Shown: positions 7,224 through 15,761 of the stretch, piece after piece
How positions within the stretch are numbered: position 1 is the first letter of the stretch
How the letters are laid out: every line of letters starts with the position of its first letter
Translations under genes and position numbers: made by a program
Origin: an uncultured Sulfurovum sp.
GTDB lineage: Bacteria > Campylobacterota > Campylobacteria > Campylobacterales > Sulfurovaceae
NCBI GenBank assembly: GCA_902727915.1
Contig: CACVAU010000022.1
Coordinates: 1-39,173 of the forward strand
Direction: 5' to 3'
DNA length: 39,173 nt
The notes under the pieces: model-generated
What the model was told of the DNA's origin: nothing
The model's input: only the letters and a program-made list of their open reading frames with translations
The model's database searches: none

Positions 7224-7406
7224 TTAAACCCCAACCGACCGACTCAAAGCCAAGCGAACATAACTATTCAACGAAACCCCAGCTCGTAAAGCTTCTTGAT
7301 ATACTTTTTTATGAAGTTCAGGTTCTATACGTACATTGAAAACACCTTTATAAACCTTTTGAGGTTCACGACCTAAAGCCTTACATGTTTCTAAATAATC
7401 TTCCAC
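7224..7406 (-). pseudogene. Truncated HicB-like antitoxin remnant
   Basis: The 60-residue frame matches the C-terminal half of HicB antitoxins: a linker VEDYLETCKALGREPQK followed by the ribbon-helix-helix GVFNVRIEPELHKKVYQEAL and GVSLNSYVRLAL. The N-terminal half, which has a partial RNase H fold, is missing. Reading further upstream in frame gives unrelated residues until a stop at 7473-7475. The only start is a GTG at 7406 with no ribosome binding site, and no hicA toxin gene is adjacent. It is therefore probably a broken gene. A short expressed DNA-binding protein from the GTG cannot be excluded. Confidence 0.6.
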
Positions 7407-7545
7407 AACTAGTATATTACTTGGGTGTGGTTTGTGTAAGTTTATTAAGAAGCAATCTGAGATAAATCTACACTATAAACGTAAAGAGAAGTAACATTTG
7501 AAAGCTTCTCTTTATAGGAGCTTTCAAAAGTATAGTCAAATTCAT

Positions 7546-8211
7546 TTACAATAACTTTGAAGCTACCATACACGCAGCTGATTCACTTTTTAAAATAAGA
7601 GGTGTATCTAAACCCATAATATTTTCTTTGTTAAACAAATGACTCTCTTCTGGGCTAAAGCCACCTTCACAGCCTATTAAAATAGTATTGTTTTGTGAGA
7701 TAGTACTTAATTTTTGTTCTGAGAAATTTAGCATGATAGTGTTGGGATATGCTAATAAAAAGTCTTCTAAATGCTCTATTAATTCTAATTTCATTAAGGA
7801 AGAGCGTCCACATTGTTGTGAAGAGTTTAAAACTATTTTTTCTAATCTTTTAAAATCCAATTTAAAACTTTTTTGAGAGCGTTTACAATAAATAAAAGTG
7901 ATTTTATCAACCCCTACTTCATTTAAAGAAGCTAACATTTTTTCAACACTTTTAGGATCAATAATACACCATGCTAAGTGTAAGTTTTTCTCAGCAGAAA
8001 CAGTCAACATTTCTGTTTTCTCTAAAGAAAGTAGAGCTTCTTTTTTTGTCAAAGAAACAATTTGGTAAAAATATAATTTACCATCCTTTAAATTACGTAA
8101 AGTAATTATCTCACCTTGACGGTGACGACGTACCTTAAAAATATAACGGTGTTCATCACCTTCTAAACTTAACTGCTGTTCACCTGCTTGTTCGACAAAA
8201 AGATACTGCAC
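7546..8211 (-). CDS. rsmE: 16S rRNA (uracil1498-N3)-methyltransferase
   Basis: RsmE is a SPOUT-class enzyme that uses S-adenosylmethionine to methylate N3 of U1498 in 16S rRNA. The product is 221 residues, slightly short for the family. It has the N-terminal PUA-like part (DEHRYIFKVRRHRQGE), the central KSVEKMLASLNEVGVDKI, the conserved KRSQKSFKLDFKRLEKI with SSQQCGRS, and the C-terminal knot with IGCEGGFSPEE and LILKSESAA, which forms the cofactor pocket. The start is GTG at 8211, with AAGG placed over the stop codon of the upstream membrane protein gene. The 9-base gap indicates a two-gene operon. Confidence 0.95.
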   Translation of the reverse strand: MQYLFVEQAGEQQLSLEGDEHRYIFKVRRHRQGEIITLRNLKDGKLYFYQIVSLTKKEALLSLEKTEMLTVSAEKNLHLAWCIIDPKSVEKMLASLNEVGVDKITFIYCKRSQKSFKLDFKRLEKIVLNSSQQCGRSSLMKLELIEHLEDFLLAYPNTIMLNFSEQKLSTISQNNTILIGCEGGFSPEESHLFNKENIMGLDTPLILKSESAACMVASKLL

Positions 8212-8220
8212 TTAGCTACC

Positions 8221-8634
8221 TTAAATACCTTTAGATTTAGCAATCATAAAAACAGTAAAACCCACAAGAATAATTAAATTTAAAACACTTGCTTTTCTAA
8301 ATCCTGAACGTAACATGGCAAAAGTTGCTTCATCACGTGTATCTCCTTTTTTTATACGTTTATGCTTAGAGATTTCTATACCCATCATAGCAGCAAAAAC
8401 AGCTATCATCGCAATAATTGGCATAGTAAAAGGTAAATCACCTGAAACCAAAGCAACAATCCCTGAAAAAGCAATCATACTAATAAGTGCTTGAAAAACC
8501 ATCGTATAAATAAAACTTGCTTTTTTAAATCCTAAAGGTGATTTTGCTACTACTGGTACTAGAAAACCTAAAATTACAAAAGCTATAAAAATATAGTTTA
8601 AAGTGCTGTGTGTCGATAACATCGTTTCTAACAT
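8221..8634 (-). CDS. Conserved four-helix membrane protein
   Basis: I do not recognise a characterised family. The 137-residue product is very hydrophobic, with predicted helices near residues 14-30, 42-62, 70-86 and 117-134, and a short charged loop (SKHKRIKKGDTRDEA) before the last helix. It is likely an inner-membrane protein. It is the first gene of a pair with rsmE, 9 bases apart, and is divergent from moeA. AGGAG lies 6 bases before the ATG. No catalytic or transport motif is evident. Confidence 0.8.
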   Translation of the reverse strand: MLETMLSTHSTLNYIFIAFVILGFLVPVVAKSPLGFKKASFIYTMVFQALISMIAFSGIVALVSGDLPFTMPIIAMIAVFAAMMGIEISKHKRIKKGDTRDEATFAMLRSGFRKASVLNLIILVGFTVFMIAKSKGI

Positions 8635-8717
8635 GCTATTCTCCTAAATTAATTGGTATTAAAATCGGATTATATCCTAATTTGTTATACTTTTGGCATA
8701 CCATAAAAAGGTCTAAA

Positions 8718-9935
8718 ATGACTATATCTATTGAAGAAGCTTTAGAAACCATCTACCAAAAAGTGAAAGCTAAAAGCACCCATATATTGGCGATTGAAGA
8801 GACATTGGGTGCGATTGTTGCTAAAGATTATGAAGCTAAATTTGACTTACCTCGTTTCGATAATTCTGCCATGGATGGTTATGCCGTTAAGGTTGCTGAT
8901 GCCAATAAAGAAGTAAGTGTCAAAGAAGTTACTTATGCAGGAGATGTTGCCGAAGATGTTTTTAATGAAGGTGAAGTTGTTAAAATTATGACTGGTGCAC
9001 CTACGCCTAAAGGCTGTGAAGCCATTGTGGCTATTGAACAAGTAGAACCAAGTAACATGGGGGTCATTCTTCCAGCAAACATCAAGCAAAATAACTTCAT
9101 CCGTTTTAAAGGAGAAGACGTTCAATCTGGAACAGTCTTTTTAAAAAAACAAACAAAAGTAACAGCCTATACACTTGCCCTTCTTGCCTCACAAGGTATT
9201 ACCCATATCGAGGTTTACCGTAAACCTAAAGTGGTGGTTTTTTCTACAGGTGAAGAGTTAAAAGCACATTATGAACGTATCGAACAACATCAACTTTATA
9301 ACTCTAATGCACCTATGTTTACAGCACGTGCCAAAGAACTTGGTTGTGATGTCTCTTATATCTCATCAGCAGGAGACAGCATGGAGTCATTACAAAATGC
9401 TATCAATAATGCGAAAGATGCCGACCTTATTTTAACCTCAGGTGGGGTTTCTGTTGGAGACAAAGACTTCACAAAGGAAGCCTTTAATCACCTTGGTATG
9501 GAAACTTATTTTACAGGCATAGACATTAAACCTGGTCGACCTACCAATTTTGGAAAACTAAACGAATGTTTTGTCATTAACTTACCCGGAAACCCCTTAG
9601 CAGCCATGGTCAACTTTGAAATGTTTGTTAAACCAATACTGGCGAAACTTTCGGGAACAACAAGCTTTTATCATGGTCTTATTACAACTAAAATAAAATC
9701 TGAACATCAATTCAAGGCTGGTAAAAACAGTGTCTTATTAGGTGCATGGGATGGTAATACCTTTGAAGTCATAAAGGGTCAAAAACCAGGTATGGTTGCA
9801 CCATTAAATCAAGCTGATGGGTTAATCGTTAGCACAAAAGAAATTAATTGTTTAGAAAAAAATAGAGAGGTAAAAATGATAGCCATAAAAATGGATCTTA
9901 ACAGTAATAAAAAAGAAGATTTTTTTGTGAGATAG
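8718..9935 (+). CDS. moeA: Molybdopterin molybdenumtransferase MoeA
   Basis: MoeA inserts molybdate into adenylated molybdopterin in the last step of molybdenum cofactor synthesis, needed by formate dehydrogenase, nitrate reductase and related enzymes. The 405-residue protein shows the family landmarks in order: FDNSAMDGYAV, MTGAPTPKGCEAIV, FSTGEEL, LTSGGVSVGDKDF and INLPGNPLAAMV, followed by the C-terminal beta-barrel domain IV. The frame is open further upstream, to 8610, but the ATG at 8718 is chosen because AAGG lies 6 bases before it and the homologous protein starts there. It is divergent from the membrane-protein/rsmE pair. Confidence 0.96.
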   Translation: MTISIEEALETIYQKVKAKSTHILAIEETLGAIVAKDYEAKFDLPRFDNSAMDGYAVKVADANKEVSVKEVTYAGDVAEDVFNEGEVVKIMTGAPTPKGCEAIVAIEQVEPSNMGVILPANIKQNNFIRFKGEDVQSGTVFLKKQTKVTAYTLALLASQGITHIEVYRKPKVVVFSTGEELKAHYERIEQHQLYNSNAPMFTARAKELGCDVSYISSAGDSMESLQNAINNAKDADLILTSGGVSVGDKDFTKEAFNHLGMETYFTGIDIKPGRPTNFGKLNECFVINLPGNPLAAMVNFEMFVKPILAKLSGTTSFYHGLITTKIKSEHQFKAGKNSVLLGAWDGNTFEVIKGQKPGMVAPLNQADGLIVSTKEINCLEKNREVKMIAIKMDLNSNKKEDFFVR

Positions 9936-9952
9936 TGTGGATTTTAAAACCC

Positions 9953-9980
9953 AAAAAAAACTAAGAGAAATACTCTTAGT
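9953..9980 (-). terminator. Rho-independent terminator of the cytochrome c gene
   Basis: ACTAAGAG and CTCTTAGT form a perfect 8-bp stem with a 5-base loop (9960-9980). On the minus strand it is followed directly by eight T residues (9960-9953), 12 bases past the cytochrome c stop codon. Confidence 0.85.
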
Positions 9981-9991
9981 TTAAGGAACTA

Positions 9992-10624
9992 TTAAAGACC
10001 AGCCATGTAAGCAGATACTGCTTTAATGTCTTCATCACTCATAGAAGCAACTTGAGATTTCATTAACATACCCATACCAACGGCATTGGTTGTACCAGCT
10101 TTATAACCTTGAAGTTTAGCTTCTAAGTCTGCTGCTGATTGACCAGCAACTGCTGCTGCTTTCCCCATCGCTTTAGTTTGACCATTAGCACCATGACAAC
10201 TCGTACATTTAGCATAAAGCGCTTTACCAGCATCTGTATTAACAGCATCTGTTACAGCTGCTGTTGCTGCTGTAGCAGCTGATTTCACTGAATCTACTGC
10301 TGAAGAAGCTGTTTCTTTAACTGAATCTACTGCTGAAGTTGCTTTTTCTTTAACAGCCTCTGTTGCTTCTGTTGCTGTTTCTTTCACAGCTTCTGTTGCT
10401 TTTTCTACAGCTTTAGTAGCAGCTTCTGTCGCTTCTGTTGCAGCTGACTTTTTATCACCACCACATTTTCCTTCACCACATTTTCCAGCTTCACATTTCA
10501 TTGGAGCTGCTGTTTCTGTTTTTGTTTCAGTTGCTGCTTTAGCTTCTTCACCTGTAGCTGAATCACCACATGCAGTTAAGAGTAATGCTGCTGCTATCAT
10601 TGATAAAACGGTAAGTTTTTTCAT
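9992..10624 (-). CDS. Lipoprotein cytochrome c with helical spacer and Cys-Gly-Lys motif
   Basis: This 210-residue periplasm-facing electron-transfer protein has three parts. A lipoprotein signal ends in LLTAC, so the mature Cys should carry lipid. Next comes a short segment KCEAGKCGEGKCGG with three evenly spaced cysteines, then a roughly 85-residue Ala/Glu/Lys/Thr/Val-rich stretch that repeats motifs such as AVDSVKETAS and should form one long helix. The C-terminal class I cytochrome domain binds haem through CTSCH, with Met ligand candidates in the C-terminal GMGMLMKS. The start is MKKLTV at 10624, with AAAGGA in front. An in-frame codon ten residues earlier lacks the signal-peptide logic. 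A terminator follows the gene. Redox partners are not evident from its neighbours. Confidence 0.9.
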   Translation of the reverse strand: MKKLTVLSMIAAALLLTACGDSATGEEAKAATETKTETAAPMKCEAGKCGEGKCGGDKKSAATEATEAATKAVEKATEAVKETATEATEAVKEKATSAVDSVKETASSAVDSVKSAATAATAAVTDAVNTDAGKALYAKCTSCHGANGQTKAMGKAAAVAGQSAADLEAKLQGYKAGTTNAVGMGMLMKSQVASMSDEDIKAVSAYMAGL

Positions 10625-10661
10625 GTTGTTATATCCTTTAAATTTAATATACAAAATTATA

Positions 10662-11243
10662 CTATACTTTTTTAGGATTTACCATTAATTGATTTTTCAA
10701 GAGAGAATCCCAAAGTTTAGCGTTTTTCCACTCACTTTTGACCTGTTCTGAAAATTTTATATCTTCTAAACTTATACTTCCCATAAACTTATTATAGGCA
10801 TCTTCTTTAAAACCTTGTGCATAGCCTGTCTCTGTTTCATGCACAATAATACTGTGAAGTTTAACTTCACGTTCTCCATTAACCATACCCGTACAAAGTA
10901 AAACACGTTCAATCATTAGGTAAATAATACGTGAAAATTGTTCAGCAGAAGGTGAGACAGGCAATTCAATCCAACGTGCTGAATGTTTTTTCATATCTTC
11001 AACATAACCAATACTATCAGCAGACCACAAAGTAATGGCATGATCAAAAGATTCAATTAAATCTTTAATACTCTCTTTCATTAACCCAAAATCATAAACC
11101 ATTTGTCCATCATCCAGATAATTTGATTCAAGCAGTACTTCTATCTTATACGAATGCCCATGCACATTTTGAGAACATCGCTGTGTTGTACATCCTCTTA
11201 CAATGTGTGCATTTTCAAATTTAAATAATTTTCTTATTATCAT
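10662..11243 (-). CDS. queD: 6-carboxytetrahydropterin synthase (QueD)
   Basis: QueD converts dihydroneopterin triphosphate to 6-carboxytetrahydropterin, the first committed step towards 7-deazaguanine and queuosine in tRNA. The 193-residue protein has the 6-pyruvoyl-tetrahydropterin synthase fold signature: FKFENAHIVRGC with a zinc histidine, CSQNVHGHSYKIEV with the two further zinc histidines and a nearby Cys, MVYDFGLMK, FDHAITL, and a C-terminal VHETETGYA with the pterin-binding Glu. It is longer than the 120-residue enterobacterial form, mainly by insertions after the DHA motif. It stands in a same-strand group with queE, which acts next in the pathway, separated by a Sel1-repeat gene. 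Confidence 0.93.
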   Translation of the reverse strand: MIIRKLFKFENAHIVRGCTTQRCSQNVHGHSYKIEVLLESNYLDDGQMVYDFGLMKESIKDLIESFDHAITLWSADSIGYVEDMKKHSARWIELPVSPSAEQFSRIIYLMIERVLLCTGMVNGEREVKLHSIIVHETETGYAQGFKEDAYNKFMGSISLEDIKFSEQVKSEWKNAKLWDSLLKNQLMVNPKKV

Positions 11244-11276
11244 AAGATACTCCTCTAAGATTTAATCATCTTCAGA

Positions 11277-11975
11277 TTAAAAAACTATCTGTCCATCTTG
11301 TTGAAGACGATAAATAATATCCTTAGCTTTTTGATGTCCTTGAAATGATGCTTTTCGACACCACTCTAAAGCTTTTTCTTGGTTCTCTTCACAACCAAAA
11401 CCTTGCCCATACATTGCGCCAAGATTAAACTGTCCTTCAGGAGAATTTCTTGTGGCTGATTGTTTAAATAAAATATAAGCTTTTTTATAATTTTGCTCTA
11501 CACCTGTACCTTCTTTAAAGAGGACTCCTAGATTATTAAATGCTTCAGGATTACCACGTTTAGCAGCTTCTTCATACCAAAAAGCTGCTTCTGAATAATT
11601 CCGTACACAACCTTCACCTTCTTCAAACATTAATGCCACATCAAATTGAGCTTGAGGCATACCTTTGATAGCTGCTTTGAGATAATACTCATGAGCTGTA
11701 TAAGAATCTTTTTCTACCCCTAGACCTCTTAAGTAAAGAAGACCTAAATTATAGGCAGAAGAATGTTCTCCAGCATCTGAAGCTTTTTTATAATACCCAA
11801 TCGCTTTTGCATAACTCTTCTCGACCCCTAAACCATTATGATAAAAATATCCAATGGTTGAAAGAGCAGCCAGATCACCTTGTCCTGCAAGATATTGATA
11901 TAATTCTAAAGACTTGACATACGCTTTAGCATTAAAAAGTTCTAAGGCTTCTGCTTTTAATTCTGTGTTTGACAT
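11277..11975 (-). CDS. Sel1-repeat (SLR) protein
   Basis: This 232-residue protein is built of about six Sel1-like repeats of 36 residues with the pattern A...lG.ly..G.GVekny.kA..yy..Aa..G. Examples are STIGYFYHNGLGVEKSYAKA and FNNLGVLFKEGTGVEQNYKK. Such alpha-solenoids serve as protein-protein scaffolds. No signal peptide is visible, which suggests a cytoplasmic place, unlike the Hcp beta-lactamase-like SLR proteins of Helicobacter. It is located between queE (62-base gap) and queD (33-base gap) on the same strand. I see no direct link to queuosine synthesis, so co-transcription may be incidental. Confidence 0.9.
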   Translation of the reverse strand: MSNTELKAEALELFNAKAYVKSLELYQYLAGQGDLAALSTIGYFYHNGLGVEKSYAKAIGYYKKASDAGEHSSAYNLGLLYLRGLGVEKDSYTAHEYYLKAAIKGMPQAQFDVALMFEEGEGCVRNYSEAAFWYEEAAKRGNPEAFNNLGVLFKEGTGVEQNYKKAYILFKQSATRNSPEGQFNLGAMYGQGFGCEENQEKALEWCRKASFQGHQKAKDIIYRLQQDGQIVF

Positions 11976-12037
11976 CTATTAAATCTCTCTTTTCTCTATA
12001 TTTTTGGATTATATACAGATAACCTTAAGAAACTTTA

Positions 12038-12796
12038 CTAGACTCCTTGGGTTGTATCAAAAACACGTATATGTAACCTATCACTATAATTAAAACCATG
12101 CTTCATACAAAACTCAAAAACAGCCCTATCATTATGCCAAATATTGGCTCGACTTTCACCTACTGGCATACAATAAACCGTAGGATTCTCAAAAGTATTT
12201 ACGATATCATTTATCTCTTTAAATGCTGTAGTTTGTGTTAATTTTTTATCAATGGTAAATTTAAAAAAACTGTCTAATGCATTCTCTATAATACTACTAA
12301 TGGCTTTAGGTTTTATACGTTTGGAAAAAACTTCACCTGAATTACCCAACTTAATGGATAAAGCAAAAATAGTTTTCTTATAACTAGGATAAGTATCAAA
12401 ATCTATCTCTACTGTTCCATTGGTCTCAAAAGTTACCTGTATGTCTTTCTCAACAAGCCAAGTAATAACAGCGTAAAAAACCTCATCTTTATAATACATC
12501 AAAGGTTCACCTCCTGTTATCACCATTTGAGGTAAATAACCTATCTTTTCAAACGCTTTAGACAAGTTTTCAATCAATATAGAAGCATCTTCTACTTTTT
12601 CCCAAGCTGAAGCAAAGTGACCATCTACAGCAAAATAAGTATCACAGCCCATCTTTTCTTCACCATTGACATAATACGAAGCAGCAAAGCCAGGGCAAGA
12701 TAAATTACAGCCTCCTGTTCTTAAAAAATATGAAGGAATACCAGCATATTTACCCTCTCCTTGAATGGAGAAAAACTGTTCAGTTAAATAGAACAT
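12038..12796 (-). CDS. queE: 7-carboxy-7-deazaguanine synthase (QueE), radical SAM
   Basis: QueE rearranges 6-carboxytetrahydropterin to 7-carboxy-7-deazaguanine with a radical SAM iron-sulfur cluster. The 252-residue product begins with [19 protein letters not shown], matching the family start. [10 protein letters not shown] supplies two cluster cysteines, and a third lies after an insertion in [11 protein letters not shown], a spacing that differs from the standard CxxxCxxC and is seen in divergent QueE proteins. [10 protein letters not shown] binds the cofactor. AAAGGA lies in front of the ATG. The pathway partner queD is on the same strand beyond one gene. No preQ1 riboswitch could be recognised upstream. 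Confidence 0.92.
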   Translation of the reverse strand: MFYLTEQFFSIQGEGKYAGIPSYFLRTGGCNLSCPGFAASYYVNGEEKMGCDTYFAVDGHFASAWEKVEDASILIENLSKAFEKIGYLPQMVITGGEPLMYYKDEVFYAVITWLVEKDIQVTFETNGTVEIDFDTYPSYKKTIFALSIKLGNSGEVFSKRIKPKAISSIIENALDSFFKFTIDKKLTQTTAFKEINDIVNTFENPTVYCMPVGESRANIWHNDRAVFEFCMKHGFNYSDRLHIRVFDTTQGV

Positions 12797-12822
12797 TCTA
12801 ATTCTTTCCTTTTTTATAAAAA

Positions 12823-12854
12823 ATATTAAAAAATATTTTTTAATATGATATAAT
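12823..12854. promoter_or_regulatory. 24-bp perfect palindrome and -10 box in the queE/12881 divergent region
   Basis: Bases 12823-12846 form a perfect 24-bp palindrome (half site ATATTAAAAAAT). A TATAAT at 12849-12854 lies on the plus strand 26 bases before the ATG of the downstream gene, so the palindrome covers the -35 region of that promoter. It could be an operator or a local hairpin. AT-rich DNA makes chance palindromes more likely. Confidence 0.45.
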
Positions 12855-12880
12855 TACTTTAAACAAGAATCAGGATTTTT

Positions 12881-13954
12881 ATGTATATTTTTAAATATTT
12901 CTTATTTCTCTTCCTCCTGAACATTTCTATCTTATACTCAGCCATTTATGAAAATGCTGAAGATAAAAAAATCACCCGATGGTCTTTATTAAAAATAAGT
13001 AGTTTTGGAGAAATAAAAAACATAAATGATTCAAGTAAAAAAAGCCGTGTTATTCAACTACTCGGAAATCATACTAGGAGTACCTATATTCTAAGCTTAG
13101 AAAAAAAAAATATTAAACATAAGCATACTGTTTTATCTTGGGAGATGAAATATGCTGAAGATTTTGTTATTATGATTCAAGTAGACAGTACAACAGGTGA
13201 ACATACCCTCATTTATACACCTGGTTATGAAAACTTACATTTACAATACGGACTAGGTACAACAGCAACACAAGGTCAATGGCAAACCTATCAAAGAAAT
13301 ATAGAACAAGATTTAAAAAATTTTATACGTAATAGTAAACTACTTAGGGTTAAAAATTTTGTTGTTAAAGGCAGTGGTTTTTTTGATAACATTCAATTAA
13401 TCACAGTAGACAAAGAAAATGAAAATAATCAAACTATCAAAACAAAAAAATTGCCATTAAAAAAAATTACCAAAGTCCAAAAAGCTAATAAACCAACAAA
13501 TACCATGCCCAAAATTTACCTAAAGGGTGACAACCCTATCGTCTTAGAAAAAGGAGATGCTTATTTTGAAGAAGGCGCAACAGCCATAACAGAAGATGGA
13601 ACAGAATTGAGTGTAAATATTAGTCATCAAATTGATACCTTTCGAGAAGGTGAGTATTCTGTTATCTATATTACTACTAACCATATTGGTAACTCAGTTA
13701 TTGAAAAACGAAGAGTTATTGTTGGGGAGATTAATGAAAATCAAGAAGAAGTATTAGATAAAGAAAATGTGGAAGAAGCAGAGGAAGAAGAAGACCAAGA
13801 AAGCGCTTCTGAATTTGAAAAACGTTCAAAAGAACTCTCTACATGGGAAAAAGCACTGGAAGCACGTGAAGCAGAACTTCGTTCCAATAAAGCCGTCAAG
13901 AGCAATAGCCCCAATCAGACAACTATTGACTATCCTAAACGTCCAGGACTTTAG
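12881..13954 (+). CDS. Exported protein with jelly-roll-like and DUF5011-like domains
   Basis: I do not recognise a named family for the whole 357-residue protein. Residues 1-20 form a hydrophobic signal peptide. Residues ~32-175 look like a beta-sandwich domain (WSLLKISSFGEI ... SWEMKYAEDFVIMIQ ... GQWQTYQRNIEQDL ... VVKGSGFFDNIQLI). Residues ~210-282 resemble the bacterial Ig-like DUF5011 domain: IYLKGDNPIVLEKGDAYFEE, then GATAITEDGTEL. The C-terminal 70 residues are acidic and helical. AGGA lies before the ATG. Its 3' end overlaps that of leuA on the other strand by 20 bases, so the two are convergent. A cell-surface or periplasmic binding role is plausible but not shown. Confidence 0.75.
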   Translation: MYIFKYFLFLFLLNISILYSAIYENAEDKKITRWSLLKISSFGEIKNINDSSKKSRVIQLLGNHTRSTYILSLEKKNIKHKHTVLSWEMKYAEDFVIMIQVDSTTGEHTLIYTPGYENLHLQYGLGTTATQGQWQTYQRNIEQDLKNFIRNSKLLRVKNFVVKGSGFFDNIQLITVDKENENNQTIKTKKLPLKKITKVQKANKPTNTMPKIYLKGDNPIVLEKGDAYFEEGATAITEDGTELSVNISHQIDTFREGEYSVIYITTNHIGNSVIEKRRVIVGEINENQEEVLDKENVEEAEEEEDQESASEFEKRSKELSTWEKALEAREAELRSNKAVKSNSPNQTTIDYPKRPGL

Positions 13955-15575
13955 CACTAACATTCAAAGCCGATACTAAAGCAGCAATTGAGGCATAAGA
14001 GATATTTGTACCTGTACCCACACCATAATATCGACTACCATCCACTTCAATACCAAAGTATGCAATCGCCTCAGCACCCTTACCTCTGGATAAAGAGTGT
14101 TCATAATAGTCAATTATCTCAAACTTTAAGCCTAAAGACTCAAATATTAAACTAATTGCCTCTATGATTCCTTCAGCTGTTTGCTGACAAACCTGTCGTT
14201 CCTCTCCCCAAAAAAATTCACCCTGAACAATCGCTTCATCATTTTGCATACTAATATCAATATTCTTCACGGCATAATAATTTTCTTTATTCATAAAATA
14301 TGCTTCAAAATTTTTACCAATCATCTCTTCACTCACAACACCATCAAACTTGTCACTAACACTTTGAATCATTTTCCCAACATGGGGTTCCATTGCTTTT
14401 GGAATTTTATAACCAAAAACTGAATCCAAAATGTAGGCAACGCCACCTTTACCTGACTGAGAATTAATTTGTATGATGGATTCATAATTTCGTCCTACAT
14501 CTTTAGGGTCTATCGGTAAATAAGGCACATACCATAAAGTATCTTCTTCTTGTCTATTCATACCTTTCTTAATCGCATCTTGGTGAGAACCTGAAAATGC
14601 TGTATAGACCAACTCTCCCACATAGGGATGGCGAATATGGGTCTTAATTTCATTCACTTGCTCTACAACTTCGACTATTTTATCTACATTTGAAAAGTCT
14701 AATTCAGGGTTGACACCTTGGGTAAACATATTTAACCCAACAGTTACAATGTCTACATTACCTGTTCGTTCACCATTACCTAACAAAGTACCTTCCACTC
14801 TATCTGCACCAGCCATTAAACCCAACTCTGTTGAAGCCACAGCACAACCACGATCATTATGAGCATGTACGGATATTAACACATTTTCTCGTCGTACTAT
14901 GTTGGTAGACATATATTCTATTTGATCAGCATAAACATTGGGAGTAGATGACTCTACAGTTGAAGGTAAATTTAAAATCATTTTTTCATTACCTTGAGGA
15001 TTCCAAGCTTCTATAACAAAATTTGAAATAGCCACAGCATAATCTAACTCTGTTTGGGTAAAACTCTCTGGTGAATATTCAAATCTTACACTACCCTCAA
15101 AGCCAGAGAAGTACTCCTTAATCCACTTTACACCATCTAAAGCAATATCTATAATCTCATCTTGACTCTTGCCATAAACAACATCTCTTTGCATTGTTGA
15201 TGTTGGATTATACAAGTGAACGATTACATTTTTGGCCCCTTGTAAAGCCTCAGCACTTTTTTTAATCAAATGCTCACGTGCCTGTGTCAAAATTTGAATG
15301 GTCACATCATCAGGGATTAAATTATTCTCTATCAAGTGACGTGTAAATTCATACTCTACTTCTGAAGCAGAAGGAAACCCTATCTCTATTTCTTTAAATC
15401 CCACTGCTACTAACAAATTAAAAAAACGAACTTTCTTCTCTAAAGACATAGGCTTTATTAATGCTTGGTTTCCATCTCTCAAATCTACTGAACACCAAAT
15501 AGGTGCTTTAGTTATTTCATTATTTGGCCATGTTCGGTTTGGCAAGTTTATCTTGTTAAATTTTTGGTATTTCAT
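13935..15575 (-). CDS. leuA: 2-isopropylmalate synthase (LeuA, long form)
   Basis: LeuA condenses acetyl-CoA with 2-oxoisovalerate, the first committed step of leucine synthesis. The 546-residue product opens with INLPNRTWPNNEITKAPIW and CSVDLRDGNQALIKPM, the metal and substrate site of the long LeuA subtype. It continues through EIEIGFPSASEVEYEF and SVHAHNDRGCAVA, with the metal histidines, and ends with the allosteric dimer domain (HSLSRGKGAEAIAYF, VGTGTNISYASIAAL) used for leucine feedback. A leader ORF with a leucine run and a promoter lie upstream (15655-15790). leuC is far away at 35053. A short AGGA serves as ribosome binding site. Confidence 0.95.
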   Translation of the reverse strand: MKYQKFNKINLPNRTWPNNEITKAPIWCSVDLRDGNQALIKPMSLEKKVRFFNLLVAVGFKEIEIGFPSASEVEYEFTRHLIENNLIPDDVTIQILTQAREHLIKKSAEALQGAKNVIVHLYNPTSTMQRDVVYGKSQDEIIDIALDGVKWIKEYFSGFEGSVRFEYSPESFTQTELDYAVAISNFVIEAWNPQGNEKMILNLPSTVESSTPNVYADQIEYMSTNIVRRENVLISVHAHNDRGCAVASTELGLMAGADRVEGTLLGNGERTGNVDIVTVGLNMFTQGVNPELDFSNVDKIVEVVEQVNEIKTHIRHPYVGELVYTAFSGSHQDAIKKGMNRQEEDTLWYVPYLPIDPKDVGRNYESIIQINSQSGKGGVAYILDSVFGYKIPKAMEPHVGKMIQSVSDKFDGVVSEEMIGKNFEAYFMNKENYYAVKNIDISMQNDEAIVQGEFFWGEERQVCQQTAEGIIEAISLIFESLGLKFEIIDYYEHSLSRGKGAEAIAYFGIEVDGSRYYGVGTGTNISYASIAALVSALNVSAKVLDV

Positions 15576-15654
15576 TGTCTATTCCTATAGGTACAAACAG
15601 AATTTATCTGTCATTTATAATTGTCATTAAAAGTGGTTAAATAAAGGTGTGTAG

Positions 15655-15729
15655 TTATACAGAGAGAAAGAGTAAAAGAAGTGAAATAAACCCAATAATT
15701 TGATTTTTAGATTTTATATGTTGTAACAT
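15655..15729 (-). CDS. Candidate leucine leader peptide of leuA
   Basis: This is a 24-codon ORF in the 231-base gap between ftsH and leuA, with ATG at 15729 and TAA at 15657-15655. AAGAAGGAG lies 5 bases before the start, stronger than the site of leuA itself. The last ten residues are ISLLLLFLSV: codons CTT CTT TTA CTC encode four leucines in a row, and a fifth follows one codon later. In enterobacteria LeuL leaders also carry four leucine codons in a row, and ribosome stalling there controls transcription. By hand pairing, TCTGT at the ORF end and TCTGT nearer leuA (about 15611-15599) can each pair with the ACAGA between them. A standard terminator is not seen. A small membrane peptide is the alternative. 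Confidence 0.6.
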   Translation of the reverse strand: MLQHIKSKNQIIGFISLLLLFLSV

Positions 15730-15761
15730 GGTTACTCCTTCTTAAAATTTTTATTAAAAGA

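Noticed and set aside
8610..8717. N-terminal extension of moeA
   Set aside because: The extra codons are antisense to the start of the divergent membrane-protein gene, and the moeA homology and ribosome binding site both support ATG at 8718.
12797..12880. preQ1 riboswitch upstream of queE
   Set aside because: The short gap contains only AT-rich palindromic DNA. The C-rich loop and A-rich tail expected of a preQ1-I aptamer are not visible.
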